This document shows, one piece after another, positions 17,142 through 26,609 of a stretch of 41,897 nucleotides of DNA. A program made the translations under genes and the position numbers. The notes beneath the pieces were generated by a model. It was not told where the DNA came from. It was given only the letters and a program-made list of their open reading frames with translations, and searched no databases. How positions within the stretch are numbered: position 1 is the first letter of the stretch; the number at the start of each line of letters is the position of its first letter. Source of the stretch: JAJPHY01 sp040754475 (lineage in GTDB: Bacteria > Actinomycetota > UBA4738 > HRBIN12); assembly GCA_040754475.1 (NCBI GenBank), contig JBFMCN010000069.1, positions 1 through 41,897 of the forward strand, given 5' to 3'.

Positions 17142-18353
17142 CTAGCCCCTGTAGATGCCGAGCCCACTCTCCGGATCGAAGAAGTGCAGCCGGCGCGTGT
17201 CGACGACGAGCTCGATCGGCTCCCCCTCGCGAGCCCCGGTCCGGGGGTTCAACCGCGCCAGGAACGTGGACTCGCCCGCCTGCGCTTCCTGCTCCACCGC
17301 CTGTAGGGCCTCCTGGCCGACGTCGTGCGCGAGCTCGCGAACGTCCTCGGTCATGACCACGGGCGCTCGGATCTTGAAGTGCACAAGGACGTCGGCGCCA
17401 AGCGCTTCGCGCAACAACACGTCAGACCGGATCCGCCGATCGGCGGGGGCGTCCGCGACGAGCGCGGCATCCTCCATGTCCTCGGGGCGCACGCCGGCGA
17501 CGATCTGTCGGCCCTCGAAAGCCGCGAGCGCGGGACGTTCCGCGAGAACCTCTGCCGGCAGGCCGAGGCTGAATCCGCCGAACTCGATCGTGGCCGCGCC
17601 GTCCGAGCGCGACAGCCCGGCCTCGACCATGTTCATCGCCGGCGAGCCGATGAAACCGGCGACGAACAGGTTCGACGGGTGGTCGTAGAGGAACTGCGGG
17701 GTGTCGACCTGCTGCAGGACGCCTTTCCTGATCACCGCCACCCTATCGCCCATCGTCATGGCCTCGACCTGGTCGTGTGTGACGTACAGCGTGGTGACCC
17801 CCAGCTCGTTCTGGATCCGCGCGATCTCCGAGCGCATCTGGACGCGCAGCTTCGCGTCCAGGTTCGAGAGCGGTTCGTCCATCAGGAAGGCTTTCGGCTC
17901 GCGTACGATGGCGCGTCCCATCGCCACGCGTTGGCGCTGTCCGCCGGACAGGGCTTTCGGCTTGCGCTGCAGTAACTCCTCGAGGCCGAGGATGCCCGCC
18001 GCCTCCCGCACCCGCCGGTCGATGTCCTCCTTGGGGATCTTGCGGAGCTTGAGCCCGAACGCCATGTTGTCGTACACGCTCATGTGCGGGTACAGGGCGT
18101 AGTTCTGGAACACCATCGCGATGTCCCGCTCCTTTGGGGGGACGGTGTTCACGACGCGATCGCCGATCCGGATCGTCCCCTCGGTGATGCCCTCGAGGCC
18201 GGCTACCATCCGAAGTGCCGTCGTCTTCCCACATCCGGACGGGCCGACCAGGACGATGAACTCACCATCCTGGATATCGAGGTTGAGTTCGGAGATGGCC
18301 CTCACGCCACCCGGGTACACCTTGGTGACGTCCTCCAGCGTGATCCCGGCCAT
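17142..18353 (-). CDS. sugar ABC transporter ATPase, UgpC/MsmX type
   Basis: The 403-residue ATPase energises the adjoining sugar importer. It has Walker A GPSGCGKTT (37-45), Q-loop VFQNYALYPH (81-90), signature LSGGQRQRVAMGRA (135-148), Walker B AFLMDEPLSNLDAK (155-168) and a C-terminal TOBE-type regulatory region (about 240-403) with GVRPEDME. It begins MAGITLEDVTKVYPGG, the classic UgpC/MsmK start, after GGGGAGGCGGAGG. Proteins of this type often serve several importers. The C-terminal half carries an Ala/Glu/Gln-rich insertion (about 340-365). It is the first gene of the importer, 93 bases after the kinase gene. Confidence 0.94.
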   Translation of the reverse strand: MAGITLEDVTKVYPGGVRAISELNLDIQDGEFIVLVGPSGCGKTTALRMVAGLEGITEGTIRIGDRVVNTVPPKERDIAMVFQNYALYPHMSVYDNMAFGLKLRKIPKEDIDRRVREAAGILGLEELLQRKPKALSGGQRQRVAMGRAIVREPKAFLMDEPLSNLDAKLRVQMRSEIARIQNELGVTTLYVTHDQVEAMTMGDRVAVIRKGVLQQVDTPQFLYDHPSNLFVAGFIGSPAMNMVEAGLSRSDGAATIEFGGFSLGLPAEVLAERPALAAFEGRQIVAGVRPEDMEDAALVADAPADRRIRSDVLLREALGADVLVHFKIRAPVVMTEDVRELAHDVGQEALQAVEQEAQAGESTFLARLNPRTGAREGEPIELVVDTRRLHFFDPESGLGIYRG

Positions 18354-18446
18354 GCCTCCGCCTCCCCAGATGGAAGGGTCGTGACCATTGAACCGCAGAT
18401 CGCGAGATGAGGTCCAGTCGAGCGTGCCGGGCGCCCGAGCGGCAGC

Positions 18447-21221
18447 CTAGGCGCAGCTCTCGGTGTCGACTTCCTCGGCTGCGGCCGCCTCGGGCTCGGG
18501 GATCCAGAACTCCAGGGTCGTTCCGGCCCCGGGAGAGCTGGTGATGCGGAACCAGCCTCCGGCGAGCTCGGCTCGCTCACGCATCGATACCAGCCCGAGG
18601 TTGCCCGGAGTCTCCTCCACGACTGCCTCCGGATCGAATCCCACTCCGTCGTCTCGGACCATCACGCGGGTACCGCCACGCTCGGCAACCAGATCCACGT
18701 CCACGTGGGCGGCTCTTGCGTGCTTGCGCACGTTCATGAGGGCTTCCTGGGTCAGGCGATACAGGAGCACTCGGGTCTCGGGGCTGGGCTCGGCCTGGAG
18801 CTGGTCACGGAGGGTCACCTCGGTCTCACCCTCGCGTCGTGAGGTCTCGAGGTACTCGCGCAGCGCGGGAGCAAGCCCCTCTCGGTCCAGGGCGGCCGGG
18901 CGAAGCTCGAAGATCAGGTTCCGCAGCCTGACGATGGCCTCCTGAACGGTTTGCTCGAGCTTGCCGACGCTTTCGGCTTCCTCGCCCTCGCGCAGTTCGT
19001 TCTTGAGGATCGCGAGGCGCATGCCGACGGCGGTCATGAGCTGGATCGAGTCGTCGTGGATGTCGTTTGCGATCCGCAGGCGCTCCTCCTCTTGAGCGGT
19101 GGTGAGCCGCTGGACCAAGAGCCGCCGCTGCCTGTCGATCGCGCGCAGGGCGTCGAGGCTTTCTCTGAGTTCCTGTTCGGCTCGGATGCGCTCGGTCATG
19201 TCGCGCGCGATCCCCTGAAGCGCCTCGACGTTGCCTTCGGCATCGCGGAGTGGAACGACCTGCATCTCGAGCCATACGATCCCGCCGTCCTTCCGCATCG
19301 CCCTCACCGTGATCGGCCCGGAGAACGCGAACGGCGCATTGAGTGCCGGCCTCAGGAGATAGCGATCGTCCGGGTGAAGCAGCGTCGCCCAGAAGCCGGG
19401 ATCGGCGAGGAGTTCCTCCCGGGTGTAGCCGGTGATCGTGATCACGGAGGGGCTGACGTACTCGAAGGCGAGCTCAGGCAGGATCCGGTAGCGGAAGATC
19501 ACGTCGTGGGCCTTCTCCGCAAGGTCCCGGAACTCGCGTTCGCTGCGCTCGAGCGCTTCTCGGATGCGCCCCTCCTTGATCGCGGCGCCGAGCGCGCTCG
19601 CGGCGACCTTCACTGCGTCGATGGTGGGTGTATGCCAGGTTCGGGGTCCGCGCGTTTCCATGAGGTCGAGAGAGCCGATCATGAGATCGCCGGCGAGAAG
19701 CGGGACATCAAGCGTCGAGGTCACGCCCGCCAACTCCATGAGCCGACGCTGGGGCGCGGGGAGGTGCTGGACATCGCGCGTGACGACCTCCCCGCTTTGA
19801 AGCCGCGCGAAGAGCTCCCCGCCTCCAAGATCGGTGACATCGAGTTCCTGGACTAGAGGTGACAGAGGTTCGAGACCCGGCGCCGCCCACTCCAGGTTGA
19901 TCGTTGCGTAGGTCCTTCCGTCAGGATCCTTCCTTCCTTCAAATACCATCGCCCGCTGCGCGTCGGCGGCCTCCCCGAGCCTGGCGAGGGCATCGAGCAC
20001 TACCTCCTTACGCGGTCCCTCCCTGAGGAGTTGCTGGGTGGCGAAGGCGACGGCCTCGAGGATTGCGTCGCGACGCCGAAGGGACTGCTCGACCGACTTG
20101 CGTTGGGTGATGTCGAACATCACACCGTGCATCAGCCGGCGGCCGTCGGGCTCGGTCACGCGCACGCCGCGGTTGTGCACCCAGACCGTGCGGCCGTCTC
20201 GCGTTGTGAGCCGGTGCTCGGATTCATACGTGATGCCTCGTTCCAGCGCCGCCTCGAACAGGCTGTTGACCCATTCGCTGTCGTCGGGATGCAGGATCCG
20301 CTGGGAGAGGCTCGGATCGGCCAGGAATTCGTCGACTGTGTATCCGACCACGGCCTCGACCTGCGGACTGATGAAGACGACACCTTCCTCCCGAGGGCCC
20401 ACGAGGTAGGTCACGGCCGGTATCTCCTCCACGAGGGTCCGGTACCTGGCCTCTGCGTCCGCCCGCCGCTCCTCTGAACGCCTCCGGTCGGTCACGTCCA
20501 GGAAGGAGGCCGAGTAGCCCGTCTCGGTTCGGCTCGCGTGGACCTCGTACCACCGGTCGGTCTCCGGGTTGTGCGTCTCGAAGCGTGCGGACTTCCCCGA
20601 CGCGAGAAACTCCTGAACCACCCTGGCCACTTCCGGGTCCGAGATCCTCGGGAAGAAGTCCCCCAGCATCTTGCCCAGCAGCTCCTGTCTGGGTCTTCCC
20701 CAGAAGCGCTCCGCCGTCGAGTTGACGTAGGTCAGGCGGAGCTGATCGTCGACGGTTACGAATCCGAGGGGGGCCTCCTCCACGAGGGCGAAGTAGGGCT
20801 GATGGGCACCTGTCGTGTCGACGCCGGGTGGCTCCTCCTGCCCTCTCACCTCGACAAGGGCACGGCGGACGGTCGGGCCGATCTCCTCGAGGCGATCCTT
20901 CAGCACGAGGTCGGCCGTCCCGCGTTTCGGGGTATCGACCTCCAGATCGTCGCGGTGCGTGCCGGACAGTAGCAAGAAAGGCGTGTCGGGGCGCTCCTCT
21001 CGGGCGGTCCCCAGGGCCTGGATGCCCGAGAAGGCGGGAAGGACGTCGCTCGCGAGGATCACGTCGGGTGAGAACTCCCGGAGCGCCTGGCGGAACGTCT
21101 CCTCGTCCTCGACCCGTTCGACGATCGGGTTGAACCCGGCCCGCGAGAGCTCCCGTTCGACTAGATTCGCCTCGTGCGGGTCGTCCTCGACCAGAAGCAC
21201 GCGCAGGTCGTCTGCCGCCAT
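18447..21221 (-). CDS. receiver-PAS-GAF-PAS-HisKA_3 sensor kinase with atypical receiver
   Basis: The 924-residue soluble kinase runs: receiver-like domain (1-115), PAS (about 130-240), PAS (about 250-370), GAF (about 385-540), PAS (about 555-680), HisKA_3 with H722 in NDIHDDSIQ, and HATPase (about 800-905; DDGVGFD, NLGLVSMRER). In the receiver the acidic pair (LLVEDDP) and the lysine (LVLKDR) are present. The phospho-acceptor position in SPDVILASDVLPAFSG is a serine (S58), with an aspartate one residue later. ATG 21221 is used because GGAGGG lies nine bases upstream; TTG 21251 is possible. No response regulator is nearby. It is followed by the sugar importer operon on the same strand. Confidence 0.9.
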   Translation of the reverse strand: MAADDLRVLLVEDDPHEANLVERELSRAGFNPIVERVEDEETFRQALREFSPDVILASDVLPAFSGIQALGTAREERPDTPFLLLSGTHRDDLEVDTPKRGTADLVLKDRLEEIGPTVRRALVEVRGQEEPPGVDTTGAHQPYFALVEEAPLGFVTVDDQLRLTYVNSTAERFWGRPRQELLGKMLGDFFPRISDPEVARVVQEFLASGKSARFETHNPETDRWYEVHASRTETGYSASFLDVTDRRRSEERRADAEARYRTLVEEIPAVTYLVGPREEGVVFISPQVEAVVGYTVDEFLADPSLSQRILHPDDSEWVNSLFEAALERGITYESEHRLTTRDGRTVWVHNRGVRVTEPDGRRLMHGVMFDITQRKSVEQSLRRRDAILEAVAFATQQLLREGPRKEVVLDALARLGEAADAQRAMVFEGRKDPDGRTYATINLEWAAPGLEPLSPLVQELDVTDLGGGELFARLQSGEVVTRDVQHLPAPQRRLMELAGVTSTLDVPLLAGDLMIGSLDLMETRGPRTWHTPTIDAVKVAASALGAAIKEGRIREALERSEREFRDLAEKAHDVIFRYRILPELAFEYVSPSVITITGYTREELLADPGFWATLLHPDDRYLLRPALNAPFAFSGPITVRAMRKDGGIVWLEMQVVPLRDAEGNVEALQGIARDMTERIRAEQELRESLDALRAIDRQRRLLVQRLTTAQEEERLRIANDIHDDSIQLMTAVGMRLAILKNELREGEEAESVGKLEQTVQEAIVRLRNLIFELRPAALDREGLAPALREYLETSRREGETEVTLRDQLQAEPSPETRVLLYRLTQEALMNVRKHARAAHVDVDLVAERGGTRVMVRDDGVGFDPEAVVEETPGNLGLVSMRERAELAGGWFRITSSPGAGTTLEFWIPEPEAAAAEEVDTESCA

Positions 21222-21278
21222 GTCCGTCAGCCCTCCGGACCGGTCCGGCAACAGCAGTGGGTCTCGGCCTCTTCTACC

Positions 21279-23513
21279 TTATCGTTCGTCTTCGTCCTGC
21301 GATGAGTCCGGCTGCGGGGAATCCGGCACCCAGAACGAGATGGTGGTCCCCTCACCGGGCGCGCTGGCGACGTCGCAGCGGCCACCGGCGATCTCCGCCC
21401 GCTCTCGCATCGAGACGATCCCGAAGTGCTCGGACACGCCGGCCAGCACGGTCTCGGGATCGAAGCCGACGCCGTCGTCCTTCACCCGCAACAGCATGCC
21501 GTCGTCCTTGGCCTCCAGCGTGATCTCCACACGCTTGGCTCTCGAGTGCTTGCGGACGTTGGCGAGGGCGTCCTGGGCCATCCGGTACAGGAGGATGCGG
21601 GTCGACGGGCTCGGCTCCCGGGTGAGTCGGTCGTTGAGCGTGACGATCGGGGAGGCTTCGTCCTCCATCACGATGTCGGCGTACTGACCGATCGCCGTCG
21701 CGAGCCCGGCACGATCGAGCGTGGACGGCCGCAGCTCGAATAGCAGGTGGCGCAGGCGTGTGATGGCCTTCTGGACGGTCTCATCCATTCGGTCGAGCTC
21801 CTCCGTGTTCTCCTCGTTGGGCCACGCATGCCGCAAGATCGCGAGCCTCACGCCCACCGCCGTCATCACCTGGATGGAGTCCTCGTGGATGTCGTTCGCG
21901 ATGTTCTTGCGTTCATCCTCGTAGGCCGTCACGAGTCGCTTCATGAGGAGGCGACGTTGCTCGTTCGACTGACGGAGCGCTTCGTAGGCCGCGTGCAGCT
22001 CCTCCTCCGCTCTCAAGCGCTCCGTGACGTCGCGCGAGATGCCGTGCAGGGCGACCACCGTCCCCGCCTCGTCCCGGATGGGAACGACCTGGATCTCCGT
22101 CCACAAGACCGTGCCGTCCTTGCGCACCCACCGGACAACGAGGGGCTCCATGGCTGCGTCGGGGGAGTCGAACATCGACTCAAGGGTCTTCCGGTCGTCG
22201 GGGTGGACGATCTTGAGCCCGAGCTCCGGGTCGGAGTAGTGCTCCTCCGGGGTGTAGCCGGTCATTGCGGTCGCGGATGGGCTCACGTACTCGAATCCGG
22301 GATTCGGCCCCAAGCGGTAGCTGTAGACGAGGTCACGCGCGCTCTCTGCGAGGAGCCGGAACCGGCTCTCGCTCTCCTGCAACGTGCGTTCCGTCTCCCT
22401 GTGCTCGAGCCAGAGACCGAGACTGTCGGCGACCCCGTCGATCAGGTTCTGCTCGTAGGGCAGGAGGAACTCCCGATCCTCCGCGTATCCGATGAGCACT
22501 CGCCCCCGTGCTCTTCCGCCGACGAGCACGGTTGACTCGAGCCGGCAACAGTGCGTGCCGCCTCCGGTCGAGAAGGAGCTGTCGCCCAGGGATACCTCGG
22601 CCACGGCTATGTCGGGGAACTGGACGGCCGACACCAGGTGGGCCGCCGTCAGCTCGCACATCTCCTGGGGCTGGAGATCGAGCCGTACGTCCTGCTCGAC
22701 CGAGAACAGGCATGCCAGCTCCTTCATCCGCTCCTCGAGTTCCGCCTCCAGACGTTTGCGGTCGGTGATGTCGACCAGGACGCCGCGCATCAGGCGATGG
22801 CCGTCCATGCTCATCACGGGGGTCGCGCGGTTGTGGACCCACACGACGCGGCCGTCCCGGGCGATCAGTCGCAGCTCGATGTCGAGCTGCTCGCTGGTCG
22901 CCGTGCTCAGGTCGTTTGCCGCCTTGGCTTGCTCGAGGTCATCAGGGTGGACGATGTCGAGCCACAGCGTCGCGTTGCTCTGCAGCTCGTCCTGTGTGTA
23001 ACCGATAAGGGCCTTGACCTGGGGGCTGACGAAGCGAGTGGAGCCCGTTCCCTCGAGGTCGCGCACGTAGGTGATGGCCGGGATCTGACTTACCAACGTT
23101 TGGAACTTGGCCGCCGCGATCTCTCGGTCGAGCTCCGCGAGGTGTCGCTCGGTCACGTCCATGAAGAAGGCGCAGTAGCCCTCCGTCGTCGGGAAGCCCT
23201 GCACCTCGACCCAGCGCATGCTGGGCCAGTTGAAGGTCTCGAACGTGGCTCCGGGCGAGTCCGGGACCATGGCGGCGGTCACGTGCTTCTCGATGTCCGT
23301 CCCCAGGATCTCCGGGAATACATCCCAGATCGACCTCCCTATCACCTCCTCCACGGTTCGGCCCCAGAGTCGGGTCGCCGCGGGATTCACGAAGGTGATC
23401 CGCCCATCTCTGTCGGCCGTGGCGAATCCGGCCGGCATGTTCTCCACGATCACGGCCAGGCGCTCGCGGTCGGCGTGGAGCTTCTCCTCGGCTGGTTCCC
23501 GCTCTTCGCTCAT
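21279..23513 (-). CDS. multi-PAS/GAF sensor histidine kinase (HisKA_3)
   Basis: The 744-residue soluble kinase has PAS domains at about 20-135, 145-260 and 395-510, a GAF-like region at about 270-385, HisKA_3 with H543 in NDIHEDSIQ, and an HATPase domain (about 620-725; DDGVGFD, HFGIVSMRER). It is a paralogue of the following kinase (18447-21221) but lacks the receiver domain, and the acidic residue after the histidine is Glu rather than Asp. ATG 23513 is the only reasonable start; the upstream in-frame region reads as non-coding shadow. It lies 58 bases after the hydantoinase stop and 57 bases before the next kinase, so the three may be co-transcribed. TAA is used as stop, which is rare here. 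Confidence 0.9.
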   Translation of the reverse strand: MSEEREPAEEKLHADRERLAVIVENMPAGFATADRDGRITFVNPAATRLWGRTVEEVIGRSIWDVFPEILGTDIEKHVTAAMVPDSPGATFETFNWPSMRWVEVQGFPTTEGYCAFFMDVTERHLAELDREIAAAKFQTLVSQIPAITYVRDLEGTGSTRFVSPQVKALIGYTQDELQSNATLWLDIVHPDDLEQAKAANDLSTATSEQLDIELRLIARDGRVVWVHNRATPVMSMDGHRLMRGVLVDITDRKRLEAELEERMKELACLFSVEQDVRLDLQPQEMCELTAAHLVSAVQFPDIAVAEVSLGDSSFSTGGGTHCCRLESTVLVGGRARGRVLIGYAEDREFLLPYEQNLIDGVADSLGLWLEHRETERTLQESESRFRLLAESARDLVYSYRLGPNPGFEYVSPSATAMTGYTPEEHYSDPELGLKIVHPDDRKTLESMFDSPDAAMEPLVVRWVRKDGTVLWTEIQVVPIRDEAGTVVALHGISRDVTERLRAEEELHAAYEALRQSNEQRRLLMKRLVTAYEDERKNIANDIHEDSIQVMTAVGVRLAILRHAWPNEENTEELDRMDETVQKAITRLRHLLFELRPSTLDRAGLATAIGQYADIVMEDEASPIVTLNDRLTREPSPSTRILLYRMAQDALANVRKHSRAKRVEITLEAKDDGMLLRVKDDGVGFDPETVLAGVSEHFGIVSMRERAEIAGGRCDVASAPGEGTTISFWVPDSPQPDSSQDEDER

Positions 23514-23571
23514 GCTCTCGCCCGTTTGGCATGCCGGTCGAGGCGCAGGGTCTCTTGATGGATTGTCGGCC

Positions 23572-25062
23572 TCATGGTTCCTCCCTATGAGGGGCGACAC
23601 CGGGGGCCAAGGGCCCTTCTCGCGAGGGACCGAGGCTCCCCGCCAGCGGGGGCGGGTGCCCAGACCATCCACGTGGAAGGCGCCTGACGAAGCGTCCCCG
23701 GCCGTGATCGATGTCGGCCGGCTCCCCTCCGCGGGCGACGATGCGCCCACGGGCGATCGTCAGGGCCGGCCAGCCGGTCACGGTGACGTCCGCGTATGGG
23801 CTGTGGTCGGTTCGCATGTGGAGCGATCCGGGATCGAGGCGCTTCCTGGCATCCGGGTCGAAGACGACGACGTCGGCGTCCAGACCCGGAGAGAGAGAGC
23901 CCTTTCGGTGCGACAGACCGAAGAGCCGGGCGGGCGCCGCAGCGACGAGATCCACCCAGCGCCCCGGCGTCAGCCGGCCGTCGCGAACACCCTGGAACAC
24001 GAGAGAGAGGCGTGTCTCCACTCCGGGGAGCCCTCCCGGGACTTCCGCGAAGCTCGCCCACGCCTCGGCCTCCGCCTTCGTGCCCCTATGCCGGTCGGCG
24101 GTCGTGAACGGGCAGTGGTCGGTAGACACCGCGGCGATCTCGCCGGTGTCGAGGGCGCCCCAGAGCGCGGTTCCGTCGGCGTTGGAGCGAACGGGGGGCA
24201 CGCACACGAAGTTGGCCGCCTCCGCAGGAGGGCTGTGAAGGGCTGCCTCGGTCAGGTACAGGTACTGGGGGCAGGTCTCCGCCAACACGCGCGCACCGGC
24301 CGCGCGAGCGGCTCGAACCTCCTGGAGCCCGGCCGCGCTCGAGAGGTGTACGACGTACAGGGACGTCCCGACCTTGCCGGCAAGGCTCGCGGCCATGCGG
24401 ATCGCGGCGGCCTCGATCTCCGGGGGGCGGGCGCGCGGGAGTGCGCCCGGGCCGGTCTCGCCCGCGGCGAGCAGAGCCTCGGTCCTTCGCTCGGCTTCGA
24501 GGCCGTCTTCCGCGTGCACGCACACGAGAACGCCTGCGGCCTCGGCGGCGACCATGGCGCGCCCGAGCGTGACCTCGTCCACCATGAGCCGCTCGGGGTA
24601 CGCGAGGTAGAGCTTCACGCTGGTCACGCCCTCCGAGACGAACCAGCGGAAGAGGCTCTCGGCGTCTTCGGCTTCTTGGGGGACGCTCGTCACCGTGAGG
24701 TGGAAGCCGTAGTCGATGGCGGCCTTCCCATCAGCCTTCTCGTGCCAGGACCGGAGCGCCTCCAAGGGTGGCTCTCGGCCGGCGCCGGCGAAGTCGACGA
24801 TGCACGTCGTTCCACCGCACGCCGCGGCAACAGTCCCGCTTTCGAAGTCGTCGGCAGAACGGACGGCCCCGACGGGAAGATCGAAGTGCGTGTGGACGTC
24901 GATCCCCCCTGGGATGACGAGCGCGCCTCCGGCGTCGATCAGCTCGTGGCCCGTCGGGTCGATGTTGGGTTGAACGGCTGCAATGCGCTCGCCGTCGATG
25001 AGAACGTCCGCCGCAAACGCCCCGGCCGTGTCGACGACCGTTCCGCCCTTCACGACCAGCAC
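23572..25062 (-). CDS. hyuA: hydantoinase / dihydropyrimidinase-type cyclic amidohydrolase
   Basis: The 496-residue enzyme of the D-hydantoinase/dihydropyrimidinase family opens cyclic imides or ureides by hydrolysis. The binuclear zinc site is visible: DVHTHFD (H57, H59), the carboxylated lysine in SVKLYLAY (K150), H183 in VHAED, H239 in VVHLSS and D315 in STDHCPF. GTG 25062 is preceded by an extended GGAGGAGGAGGG ribosome binding site. The C-terminus has a proline/arginine-rich tail of about 40 residues beyond the usual fold. It is divergent from the PLP-enzyme operon with a shared control region, matching the hyuA partner in E. coli purine clusters. Allantoinase activity is an alternative. 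Confidence 0.88.
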   Translation of the reverse strand: MLVVKGGTVVDTAGAFAADVLIDGERIAAVQPNIDPTGHELIDAGGALVIPGGIDVHTHFDLPVGAVRSADDFESGTVAAACGGTTCIVDFAGAGREPPLEALRSWHEKADGKAAIDYGFHLTVTSVPQEAEDAESLFRWFVSEGVTSVKLYLAYPERLMVDEVTLGRAMVAAEAAGVLVCVHAEDGLEAERRTEALLAAGETGPGALPRARPPEIEAAAIRMAASLAGKVGTSLYVVHLSSAAGLQEVRAARAAGARVLAETCPQYLYLTEAALHSPPAEAANFVCVPPVRSNADGTALWGALDTGEIAAVSTDHCPFTTADRHRGTKAEAEAWASFAEVPGGLPGVETRLSLVFQGVRDGRLTPGRWVDLVAAAPARLFGLSHRKGSLSPGLDADVVVFDPDARKRLDPGSLHMRTDHSPYADVTVTGWPALTIARGRIVARGGEPADIDHGRGRFVRRLPRGWSGHPPPLAGSLGPSREGPLAPGVAPHREEP

Positions 25063-25118
25063 TGGAGCCCTCCTCCTCCTTGCTGCCTATTATCGGGTGT
25101 CTAATTCGGGGAGGCCGC
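25063..25118. promoter_or_regulatory. divergent control region of the catabolic locus
   Basis: TATTAT (25088-25093) is a plausible -10 for the plus-strand operon. The overlapping minus-strand GATAAT (25094-25089) can serve the hydantoinase gene, which has GGAGGAGGAGGG at 25079-25068. GGGGAGG at 25108-25114 precedes a CTG at 25119. Overlapping -10 boxes suggest that the two directions are controlled together. Confidence 0.4.
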
Positions 25119-26609
25119 CTGGAACTTCACAGACAGCTCGTCGACGGATCGGTCGTCGAAAGGACCGCCGGGCGTTTCCGAGACGCGGGCATCGTCCTGC
25201 CTACCTTCGCGGAGCTCGCCGATCCCTCTCGGATCCCCTCCAGAACCTTGGAGGCGCTCGCCTCGGTTGATCCCGATGCCGCCGACCCACTGAACCTCTT
25301 CCGGGTGCACTGGTTCAACGACGCCGACCGGAGGGCGCGAGCCGCCGCGCCCCAGTACGTGGTCCTGCCGGCCGAGCTGACGGGAGTGGACGCGCCGATC
25401 GCCGTCGCCTTGGGAGATCGCTTCCCCATGATCGCTGCCCACAAGGTCCTGGCCGCCTACGCGTGCCTCGCGCCGCGCGTCGTCACCGGCGCCTTCGATC
25501 CCGACGCTCACCGGGCAGTGTGGCCGTCCACCGGCAACTACTGCCGGGGTGGAGTGGCCATCTCTCGGATCATGGGTTGCCGGGGTGTGGCCGTGCTGCC
25601 TGAGGGGATGAGCCGGGAGCGTTTCGCGTGGCTGGAGAGGTGGGTGGCCGACCCTAGCGACATCGTCAGGACGCCTGGGACCGAGAGCAACGTGAAGGAG
25701 ATCTACGACGAGTGCGATCGCCTGGCTCGGGATCCGGCGAACGTGATCATCAACCAGTTCTCGGAGTTCGGGAATCATCTGGCCCACTACCTGTGCACCG
25801 GAACTGCGCTGGAGCGGGTCTACGAGCGGATGCTGGAGCGGGAGAAGCGTCTTCGGCTGCGGGCGTTCGTCTCGGCGACCGGGTCGGCCGGCGCGATCGC
25901 GGCCGGCGACTACCTCAAGGAGCGGTACGGCTCGGCCACCGTGGCGGCGGAGGCGCTCGAGTGCCCCACGATGCTGAAGAACGGATTCGGCGAGCACAAC
26001 ATCCAGGGGATCGGAGACAAGCACATCCCGCTGATCCACAACGTGATGAACACCGATGTCGTCGTCGACATCTCCGACCGGGACACTGACCGGCTGAACG
26101 TGCTCTTCAACACCGAGGTCGGACGCGAGCACCTCGTCCGGAGCCGGGGCGTGCCGTCGGAGGTCGTGGAGAGCCTGTCGTCGTTCGGGCTCTCGAGCAT
26201 CTGCAACGTGCTCGCGGCCGTCAAGACGGCGAAGTGGTTCGGGATGGGCCCGCAGGACGTGATAGTGACGGTCGGGACCGACGGCGCAGCGATGTACGCG
26301 ACGGAGAAGGACAAGGTCCTCGCGCGCGACTTCCCCGGCGGGTTCGACGAGGTCGCCGCCGGCGAGACGTTCGGCCGCTCACTGCTCGGCGCCGGAACCG
26401 ACAACATGCTCGAGCTCACCCAGGTCGAACGCGAGCGCATCTTCAACCTCGGGTACTACACGTGGGTCGAGCAGCAGGGCGTGTCCATCGAGGACTTCGG
26501 GGCGCGGCGCTCCCAATCCTTCTGGCGCGGGCTCCGCGAGCTCGTCCCCGTCTGGGACGCGATGATCGAGGATTTCAACAGGCGATCTGGCGCTTCGGAG
26601 GCGGGGTGA
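25080..26609 (+). CDS. fold-type II PLP-dependent enzyme (cysteine-synthase-like)
   Basis: The product (509 residues from TTG 25080) is a fold-type II PLP enzyme distantly related to cysteine synthase and diaminopropionate ammonia-lyase. Visible elements are the likely Schiff-base lysine in IAAHKVLAAY (K122), the substrate loop WPSTGNYCRGG (149-158), and the phosphate-binding loop ATGSAGAIAAG (266-276). The start is uncertain: there is no ATG or GTG near the expected N-terminus. TTG 25080 lies inside the promoter region with no Shine-Dalgarno, whereas CTG 25119 follows GGGGAGG by four bases and lies downstream of TATTAT. It probably acts on an amino-acid intermediate of the ring-cleavage route, as YgeX does in E. 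coli, but the substrate is unknown. Confidence 0.8.
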   Translation: MLPIIGCLIRGGRLELHRQLVDGSVVERTAGRFRDAGIVLPTFAELADPSRIPSRTLEALASVDPDAADPLNLFRVHWFNDADRRARAAAPQYVVLPAELTGVDAPIAVALGDRFPMIAAHKVLAAYACLAPRVVTGAFDPDAHRAVWPSTGNYCRGGVAISRIMGCRGVAVLPEGMSRERFAWLERWVADPSDIVRTPGTESNVKEIYDECDRLARDPANVIINQFSEFGNHLAHYLCTGTALERVYERMLEREKRLRLRAFVSATGSAGAIAAGDYLKERYGSATVAAEALECPTMLKNGFGEHNIQGIGDKHIPLIHNVMNTDVVVDISDRDTDRLNVLFNTEVGREHLVRSRGVPSEVVESLSSFGLSSICNVLAAVKTAKWFGMGPQDVIVTVGTDGAAMYATEKDKVLARDFPGGFDEVAAGETFGRSLLGAGTDNMLELTQVERERIFNLGYYTWVEQQGVSIEDFGARRSQSFWRGLRELVPVWDAMIEDFNRRSGASEAG

